A stretch of 64,000 bases of DNA, taken from contig OY821518.1 in assembly GCA_963682025.1 (NCBI GenBank), forward strand, positions 123,032,800 through 123,096,799, read 5' to 3'. The notes under the pieces were generated by a model. That model made no database searches. It was not told the DNA's origin and was given only the letters and a program-made list of their open reading frames with translations. Source of the stretch: Cordilura impudica (taxonomy: Eukaryota; Arthropoda; Insecta; Diptera; Scathophagidae). This document shows, piece by piece, positions 55,801 to 64,000 of the stretch (position 1 is its first letter; each line of letters starts with the position of its first letter). The translations under genes and the position numbers were made by a program.

Positions 55801-57719
55801 CTTTATCTAAATATGTGTGTAAGTTTTATTTTAAAACCATAAACTTTTCAAATTGCGGTCCATTTTTTCCTGCTCCATTTTTTTATTAGTACAAAAATTT
55901 TTTTATATTTTTTTTTTTGTATCAAAATATATGCAAATCATTTAATAAGTCATTATTTGTTTACAATAATGGCATGTGGAACTTTAAAGGTCATCATTAG
56001 TAGAATTTTTCAAATCACAAAATATAAAATGAAATAAAAAATTTGTTAACTTTAGCCAGACCCATATAATTTGTGGCCTTAAACAAATTATAAACTTTAA
56101 CTCACATTTTGTAAAAAAAAGAAAATCAAACATACATATAACATTGTTAAAACGACTTAAAATTTTTTTCCTTCACAACGAAAAAAACATTCTACAATAC
56201 TCTAAAGGTAATGCGATAATATTAACAAAATTTGTGGGCATTTTTCCAACAAACAAAAAAAAAAGCATTTGTTAAAGGACATACAAATACACTTTAAAAT
56301 TCAATACCTCCTCATATATATTGTACTAAAAAAAAAAAAATCTCAAATACAAATCTGCCAAAGAAAAAAAAAAAAAAGATTCAAATCTTCAACACTTCTG
56401 TAACTGACAGTTTTTAAGTGTGTAAGTTGGTACGACATACCAATTCATTTGCCAATGCCACCCGTTTAAGTTTGCTTTTTTAACATTTTTCTTTTGTAGC
56501 TTGTCGTGTTTTCTTTCGCTTGTATGGACTTTTCCCTTAACAAATGATTACACTTTATTTAACGGAACCAATTCTAAATGTACACAAGGTTAAATTAGGT
56601 TTTTTTTTTGTTGCTGCTGCAGTGTTGATGTTGAGTCAAAAGTGGCTCAAACGTGAGGGCATTAATGTTTAGACCTTAGTGTACGTATTTTTACTTTCTG
56701 TTAGGGAAAAAAGGTCAAAAATCCATTTACATATTGTGAAAAAGAATTGAGGTGAAATACTTAACATTGGTAAAATTTATTTGTAACAATTTATCAAACA
56801 TTTTTTTTCCAACTTGCAAAGAATTGGAAAAACAAAACAGTGGTAAAATAAAATTAAATATTCCAACCGCCGGCACCACTTTAAATTTCTTGATTCGAAC
56901 AAAAATAAGTACACCGTTAAAAGTTCAACTCATTATCTTGCTAGGTTAAAATATAATTCAGTTTTAAGATTTTTTTTCAACCAAACTGTAACTAATTTGT
57001 CCAACTATGCGCGCCTATTTAATTTTAATGTTGCCTCAGTCGAATGTCAAGTTAAATTTGTGGTAAGCGGTGATTATTTGCACCAGAAATTCTCTGCCCT
57101 AACACTAAAAGCAAAGGAACACCATGATGACACACAAAAAAAAAATCGTTAATAGAAAAAATCCATCTTCATTGCGAACCTCAAACAATGAACGGAAATG
57201 AAAAGAAAAACATTAATGTAAATGACACTATAGAGTAGGGCATAGACTTGTAGCGGCTTGCTATATACGGCCAATCTAAGTTAGAAATTCACTTGAATTT
57301 TTTTTTATATTTTTCTTTTTTCTTTCTTTCTTTACTAACCTAAGATAACGTTAATTTCAGTCTGGTTTTTAACATTATTTCAATGCCATAAGGGCGTATA
57401 TTTTATGGTTGCTAAAATAATTTTACTCTTTTTAGATGATTTTGAATTCTTTACCCCACACTTGCTTATTTCATACATAAATGGAATTTTTGCGTTGTCT
57501 TGAAAGGTCAAACGTGTTTATTTTTCTCCAACCGATGTTCGGAAAGTATTGTTCTAGTTCAAATTTAAATGTTTTAGAAAATTGCAAAATAAGACTTGTT
57601 AATATATAGTTACGCTAATTACGGCCACGTTGACTCACTAACTTGATGAATGTGTTACCCTGCTGTTAAATTTTTAAATTTACGAATAAAAAAAAAAATA
57701 CTTTTAACATATATTTTAG
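55801..57719. other. AT-rich intergenic DNA, no gene seen
   Basis: Many poly-A runs and short open frames without motifs. This is the longest stretch without a recognisable repeat, so it may be original unique DNA. Confidence 0.5.
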
Positions 57720-57920
57720 GAAAAATAGTAAAATCGAAAAAAACGCGCAAATAATAAAAAAACGAAAAAGCATAATTGCGAAGATGCAAAACGAAAAACG
57801 GCGAAATTGCCAAATCTGAAAAATCAGAAATCGAAAAGGCTCAAAACGTAGAGTCGCAAAACAAACATGTAAGAGTGTTAAATTCGGCTGTGCCGAATCT
57901 TTGATACCCTCCACCTCGGT
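57720..57920 (-). repeat. Short-unit satellite plus start of dispersed repeat family E
   Basis: On the minus strand 57720-57860 is a run of GATTTTTG/GGCGATTT-like units as at 17030-17460. It is followed on the plus strand by AAATTCGGCTGTGCCGAATC and TTTGATACCCTCCACC, an end typical of a calyptrate-type dispersed repeat. Confidence 0.55.
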
Positions 57921-59955
57921 TTGAGTATTGATAATAAATGTGAACAAAATATTGGAAAAAGTAAACAATTTGTTAAACTTAATACCAAATTATTTCAGAA
58001 AATTCTTTGGGTTGGTTTTCGTCTTTTCTATTATTTCGGATTTATTTCGGTGTTTGCTTTTTGGTCATCGTGGTTGCTGATCGGCATGCATTTAGGTTAT
58101 ATACCTATATGCATGCGTTTCCGGTTATATGACATAACTTCTCGTTTAATTTAGTTTTTGCTAATTAAATAGCTCGCCCTAACCTCCATTGCAAAGGTAA
58201 TGGTTGTGTAGAGTGGCTATATGCATTAAATCGTGCTAATTGGAGATGGCTGTATAGATTCTTTTAACTGGCCAAATATTTCTTCATTGTGGTCATATAG
58301 GTCGGATGGAGTAACAAAATAATAACCAAAAAAAGCTCTCTCAACTTTTTTTAAAATATCGCCATATTTTGAAAACATAGAGAAAAAATTTATAATAATA
58401 AATAATCAAATTAGGGATGAAAAACGCAAAAAACGAAAAGTCCCAAACATTTTAAATAAAATAATTTAATGTTATCTTTATTTTCTGAAAAACTTAAAAT
58501 TTTCATCGAAAAAAAATTGTGAAAATTTATATATAAAAAATAACATTCTCATAAAATTACGTTTACTTATGTAACAATTTTTATGTTAGCAATTCTTAAA
58601 TATCATTTGAGGTTTTCTTAAATTCATTGAATTTAAATTAATATCGACAAATCTGTTTTTCTATTTATTTAAATTGTCAAGAAGTGGCATCTCTGTCAAA
58701 ATAAGCGAAAAACACAAAGAATAGAAAAAAAACAAATTACTTCCTGTTTGACAGGATGATTTTATGTTTATGTTTAATATCTTTATTTTTTTTACTAATA
58801 TTTCTGTTTATTTATTTGAAAATGAAATAATGAATTTAATTTTTTTATTTATATAAAAAAGTTTTTTAATTAAAGCAAAATATTTTCACTATTTCATGAT
58901 TTTTATTTATGTATGACGACATTTCAACCTAAAAATTTAAGTTTTTATCGACTGAATAAACAACACAAAAATGGTTCTCTTTGATAACAACAACAGCTGA
59001 CTTTAACTGTAGCGAATATCGTTTAAAAATTTTACTGATAATTTTGCAATTTTCTTTTTTTTTTACGATTCGACTATCGTTAAAAGAAGTTACTGAATCG
59101 CGGTACTGAAAAGTTATTAATATCTCCTGAATGGCAATATTTTTTTTAAATGTAAACATTTTTAAATGTAAACATATTTCTAAATTTAAAATTATTATTT
59201 CCGACGTTTTGATATGATTTATTATAATTGATATTTTCTTAAATTTGAATGGAAAATTTAAAAAGTGAAATTTTGTATTTATGTGAATAATAATGCTTTA
59301 TTAATTATAAACAATTTTTAAAAATTAGATGTAATCGCAATCAGATATTTTATAGGTAAAGAGAATAATAATTCTATATAACTATGTAGAACTGTTTTGT
59401 AAGCAAAAAACTCATTGACGAACTCGGTAACTCTATTTTGTAAAGACAACAAAAAGTTTATATGCCAAACTTATGTTCATATTTGTAAAAGAATAATGAA
59501 AAAACGTATGAAATAAAAGACCAGCCCGTGTATACTCTTAACATTGTTCTGTATGATATCTAGTTCAAAATATTAACATTCATGTTAAAATAGAAATAAC
59601 TATTGCAAAGCTAATTAGAACAAACAAAAATTATGGCGCCATCTACTGTGGCATAGTCACGCTGAGCAAAATGAAGTGACACTCTGTTAATGCAAAAGAA
59701 ATGTATTTTCCCCACAACAAAATACTGCAGAATTTTATGTAAATAAAATAACCGATTTATTTCTAACATGCAGTTACTATGAATATACATACATACATAT
59801 ATATATAATATATGTATACTTTTTGTATTATTTAATAATATTTATGTGTGTGTATGTATATTTAAATATTACACACAAAAAATACAACATCAAACGTTAT
59901 TTTTGTGTTTTTCTCTTTAAATAAATTAATACACAAATTTTTTTTGCAAAATTTA
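57921..59955. other. AT-rich intergenic DNA, no gene seen
   Basis: Short open frames only. The words GTGTTTGCTTTTTGGTC occur at about 58050 and 60138, hinting at a further diverged repeat. No RNA gene was noticed. Confidence 0.45.
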
Positions 59956-59959
59956 CATT

Positions 59960-60575
59960 TGGGCAATTCACAACAGGTGTTGTATATTGTATGTTGTATT
60001 GAAATACACAATACAATCATTTGTTGTGAACACTCAGTTGTATTTTCATATTGTAAAACGCTTTCTTTAGTAATTTTCGATCCAACGAGGAAAGATCGCT
60101 TCGTCGCTTCTGCTATTTTGTATAAGAGAAAACACTTGTCAGTGTTTGCTTTTTGGTCGTGAGATATACCCTGGAGTTTTAGTTACGTACCTCTTGCATT
60201 TTAATTTATAATGAAAAAAAAAATTTAAATGTTTTGGTTGGTACTGAAAGAGAAAATACATACTAAAAAAATATAAACATTAATTTTTATATAAATAAAC
60301 TTATCGATGTATTTGCTTTATTTGCCATATTTTATTTTATAATTATTTATGCTGATAAAATTCTATGAATTTGTTTTTTCTTTTTCATAAAAACTGGCAT
60401 TCACTTAGAACTGATATGTTATGATACAATATACAACATTTACTAAACATAGCAAATGAAGTTGGATGGTGTATCAGATTTTTCAATGAAAATTACCAAC
60501 AACAATTTTACACTATTGTAAAGTGATACACGATACAACAGATACAACGATACATTACCCATTGTGAATTGCCCA
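59960..60575. mobile_element. MITE with TGGGCAATTCACAA ends
   Basis: TGGGCAATTCACAA at 59960 and its exact inverse at 60562-60575 bound a 616-bp noncoding element. ATT on each side (59957-59959, 60576-60578) is a possible 3-bp duplication, as in Harbinger-type elements. Subterminal TGTTGTAT/ATACAACA words cluster near both ends. Confidence 0.75.
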
Positions 60576-60649
60576 ATTGTTTTTTTATTAACAACTAGGT
60601 ATTTTAGCATTATTTGCTTTAGATGTTGGTGAATTTTTACTCCGTTTAT

Positions 60650-61440
60650 ATTAACTCGTGTCTGCTTGTCGAAAAAATTTTGGATCGATTTTAACCACTT
60701 TCCCGTGACCCAATCGATCTGAAATTTTGCAGGCAGGCTCGTGGTAATGACGGAAATGATCTAACATATTTTTTTAGTGATGCCAAAACAATGGAAACTT
60801 TTAAATTGTTCTACCAGAGTTGATAAAAAAATGTACAAAGGGTTTGTTTTTGTTATATTATTACCATAACGACCACAAAAACAACAAGTCCAGCTATGAA
60901 AACAATGCAACATTTAGAATAACAACGAGAACAATATAGAAATATCATGTTTTTTATTTTTTTTTTTTATTTTTTCAGAGATTTCCCTGGACCTGTTCCA
61001 CCGATTTTAATGATTTTTGAAGTAGAAATCTTCCCATGAATTTGGTGAATCATTCTCACTAAAAATGATCACTGTAGCTGCACTATTGAGGGCGTGATCG
61101 TGACAAGAACACCATAGAAAATTATTTTTTTTCAAGACTTTTTTTAGTTCTTGATTCAAATCTCAGGCCCTAATCGATCGATTTGGACGATTTTAAATAG
61201 CAAGCTTTTCAGGATGTTAGTGAATCATTTTTTTAGGCCAACGAGCACCCTAGCTGCCCGATTGATGCCGTCATCGTGATTTCCACAGACGGACAGACGG
61301 ACATCGCTATATCAACTCCGGTTGTTATAAGGATCACAAATATATAAATTTTATGGGGTCCAAAATTTTTTTTCTAATTATTACAAACGGAATGACAAAC
61401 TTATATATACCCTCTGCACACTGGAGTGGAGGGTATAAAA
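60650..61440 (+). repeat. Dispersed repeat family E, copy 2
   Basis: It contains TTTTGGATCGATTTTAACCA, CAATCGATCTGAAATTTTGC, GACGGACAGACGGACATCGC, ATCAACTCCGGTTGTTATAA and the end TATACCCTCTGCACACTGGA, GGGTATAAAAA. The second half matches 11440-11680. Noncoding. Confidence 0.65.
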
Positions 61441-61640
61441 ACTAAAAAATTAAAGAACGAAAACCGCCCAATCGCCAAAGTGTTAAATTGCAAAACCGCA
61501 AAATGGCAAAAATGAAAAAAATTTAATCGTGAGAACACAAGATCTCAAATATATGGGGTGTATATATTCAAAATTTTTATTTTTTCAAAATTTCAAAATT
61601 TTTTTGGGATTATATACGATCATTATCTTGCTATATAGAG
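61441..61640. other. Short-unit satellite remnant
   Basis: Units of the type GCAAAACCGCAAAATGGCAA occur at 61450-61530, the inverse of the GGCGATTTTTG satellite. Nothing else is visible before the LINE. Confidence 0.5.
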
Positions 61641-62875
61641 AACTTGTTATAGTCTGATGCGCTTCCCTTCACTTACCGTTACGAACTAAAGTATATATGA
61701 ATGCAACTTATACTGACTTCAGCAAGGCTTTTGATAAAGTTAATCACAAACTTCTTAAGAAATTACATATGATGGGATTTACAAATTTTAGGGCAAAGTG
61801 TATATATCCTTATTCAACCCTTAGAACACAAAAAGTGTGTTTTAAAAATGTTTCTTCAAAGCCGATAGATGTAATGTTGGGAGTACCTCAAGGCAGCCAT
61901 CTTGGACCACTTCTTTTTTCTTTGTTTATAAACGATCTTCCGAATGTTATTCGTTTTTTAAATATTTTGATATATGCTGATGATGTCAAAATTTTCTTCT
62001 ATTATAATCAACATCATGTTTTTCTCCAAAATGATTTGAATTTACTTTATTCTTGGTGCAATTTAAATTCAATGGAGCTGAACCTAAAAAAGTGTAAATA
62101 TATGCGCTTCGTCAGAAAGAAGCCGATATCTGCTAATTATGTGTTGGGTGATTATTGTCTCGATAAAGTAGATAACTTTATAGATCTTGGTGATTTATTG
62201 GATCATAAACTGAGCTTTATTCCTCATATAACAATTACTGTCAACAAAGCCAGAGTACTTGGTTTCATAAAACGTTGGGCTAAAGAGTTCAATGATCCGT
62301 ATGTCATTAAAACTTTATATACGTCACTTGTGAGTCCTATTCTGGAATATGCTTCTATAATTTGACACCCAATCTATCAAATTCATACCGGCAGTATGGA
62401 ATCTGTGCAGAAACAATTCCCTTTGTTTTATCTTCGGAGTTTAAACTTCAATCCAAGTAATCTTCCATCCTATAATAGCAGACTTGACCTTATTAAGCTA
62501 CCAACTTTAAAAAGCCTGGGAACTTTGTGAAATGTTTCATTACTTCTTAATACAATTAATGGTGATGTTTTTTCTGGTTTCCTGATTAACAATATATCAT
62601 ACAACATTCCTCAACGACCAACACGTTACTTTTCACCTTTATCTGTACAGGTCTATAGAGCTAATAATGCAAATGCAAACTCTCTCAGGAGAATGTGTTT
62701 TCAATTTAATGAACTTTATAGATTTTATTTCTCATTAAATACTACTCTAATTAAAAGTAAAATGTTTTCTAAATTCATGAATAGCTATGTACTAAAATAA
62801 ATTTTAAAATATCTTTCTTTGTAAATAGTATGTAAGGATTAATTCCATAGACCAATATACAAATAAATAAATAAA
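61640..62875 (+). mobile_element. 5'-truncated Jockey-type LINE, copy 2
   Basis: It begins within the RT domain and ends with AAGGATTAATTCCATAGACC and AAATAAATAAATAAATA. The coding part is well preserved, so this is one of the younger insertions in the window. It is related to the decayed copy at 45890-47640 and the tail fragment at 50570-50625. Confidence 0.82.
61697..62799 (+). pseudogene. Jockey-type LINE reverse transcriptase, C-terminal two thirds
   Basis: A 222-codon frame reads YTDFSKAFDKVNHKLLKKL (first catalytic Asp, about 61709), LGVPQGSHLGPLLFSLFIND (about 61877), ILIYADDVKIFF (catalytic YADD, about 61964), MELNLKKCKYMRF and DLGDLLDHKLSFIPHI, then LVSPILEYASII. A single stop at 62363 interrupts it. 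The same frame continues HPIYQIHTGSMESVQKQF and PSNLPSYNSRLDLIKLPTLK. After one shift near 62520 it reads NTINGDVFSGFLINN and ends at TAA (62799). Only the fingers are missing, through 5' truncation. Confidence 0.88.
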
Positions 62876-62879
62876 TATT

Positions 62880-64000
62880 TAGCTGATGAGTATTTATTCA
62901 TTTACATTCTCCAGAATTAATAGAATTAATTTATTTCGAATTTCCATACAACAAGACAAAAATCCCATAATTAAAGTAGTGTATTAGTACTAGGTACATA
63001 ATAGTAAGGAAATTTATCATTGTGTATAATAGCAATTAAAAATAATAAAATTATAATAACGAAATAAAATAATAATAAAAAAGTTTAATATTTAAAAAAT
63101 TATTTATTTACAAACAGTTTAAAATAGAAAACCAATTAATTATAGAAACTAAAGAGGGCTATTTTAAATTTCATTGCGTTGCTTATGAACTGAATGTTTG
63201 AGGGTAGCAAGTTCTAAAGATGAATTGAATTAATAAAATTAGATGAGTCTCGTTCTCATAAATATTACTAAGCAAGTGTCATTTACATTCATTCAATCCT
63301 GACAGTTATTATCTCAGTAAAATTTCAAAGCTCTCGTTATCATTGTTTTCCAGATTTGAAGTTGGTCCACTTTTTTTTTTACAAATGCAGTGCATTATGT
63401 TGATATCACGAAGATGTGTATGAGAAGGAGGAAGAAAGAAGTAGATTTTGTCTATTTTGAATTACTTCAGTGGGAATGACTTCAGTGGAAAGTTTACTCG
63501 ACATAAGGCTAGTTCGACTGATAAACGAATTTTCTCTATAATGCGTTTTTGTATTGAGTTCGCATGCCCAGAATATCGAGAGTACCGGATTGTTGAATTC
63601 AAGGATATATGTGTCAACAAAAATTGAGTTTTTCGCGCAGTTAAATCATCCATATTCATTTTAACCCACTCGGAGGTTGTTAACAAGTCCTGATTAAGTA
63701 TGTTATTCATTACACCGTGCGACAGTGCTTAATGGACTTGAACAGTACCATACACATATGAAAGTAGAGATCATAGATAATAAATTTGCGTTCTTAGTTT
63801 TTCATTTTCTGATCTTATATCTTTGCAAAAGATTAAAGATGAAATGAAATGAAAGAGGACAATCTCCAGAAATGAAAATAGTTTTTTGTTTTTTTTTTTC
63901 AATATCCTGCACGAAACTTGTAAATAATGTTCTTTGGAAAGCTAATCTTTTGACATCTTTGACGTATACTTTACATATTTAAAATTTGTTGCTATAGCTT
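62880..64000. other. AT-rich DNA, no gene assigned
   Basis: An 82-codon minus frame at 63462-63710 (MNNILNQDLLTTSEWVKMNM) has a plausible amino-acid mix and may be part of a LINE C-terminus, but I cannot match it to a family. The rest is low-complexity TA-rich sequence. Confidence 0.4.

Noticed and set aside
63462..63710. 82-codon minus-strand frame as a gene
   Set aside because: Amino-acid composition is plausible but I found no family match, upstream exon or element structure.
1..64000. CRISPR arrays, bacterial operons or phage genes
   Set aside because: Spaced repeats here are element modules without unique spacers of constant length, and all recognisable proteins are eukaryotic transposable-element proteins.

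Overview
The window is AT-rich, intron-poor nuclear DNA packed with decayed transposable elements, and I see no convincing single-copy host gene. The mix of families suggests an insect, most likely a higher (calyptrate-like) fly: a LOA/I-type LINE with an RNase H domain, Jockey-type LINEs, an R1-like relic, a Penelope-like element, Tc1/mariner, piggyBac and Transib relics, and fly-type interspersed repeats rich in GTCC runs. I cannot name the species. Almost every recognisable coding stretch is broken by stops or frameshifts, so the locus looks like intergenic or pericentromeric repeat DNA.

Layout. 1-3230: AT-rich DNA with one dispersed repeat. 3233-9390: a DNA transposon of an unnamed transposase family with terminal inverted repeats of about 450 bp. 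Its minus-strand transposase is split by a nested 5'-truncated LOA/I-like LINE that appears to sit inside an intron. 9560-10590: relic of another unnamed transposon-associated protein. 10640-12530: an element with about 330-bp inverted ends. 12918-14668 and 16946-18447: modular tandem-array repeats (family C), separated by a dead mariner. 20576-23390: a large palindrome with two 1.2-kb arms.

23411-35717: three copies of another modular repeat (family A). One is plus and two are minus; they carry 155-bp modules with a GGCGTGGCC box and a CpG-rich module. They surround a Penelope-like element, and one holds a Helitron-like fragment. 37203-40382: a second relic of the unnamed transposase family, next to a foldback element with 75-bp internal repeats. 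41506-45883: mariner, R1-like LINE and piggyBac. 45890-50540: a Jockey-type LINE and a second copy of the large palindrome, which carries a small piggyBac-type MITE in its loop. 50686-54839: a Transib (RAG1-related) transposon with RSS-heptamer-like ends, a deleted catalytic core and a MITE inserted in its gene. 55225-64000: dispersed repeats, a MITE and a Jockey-type LINE.

These genes do not form a pathway. What they share is nesting: younger elements sit inside older ones, and several insertions can be undone on paper to recover the earlier reading frame.
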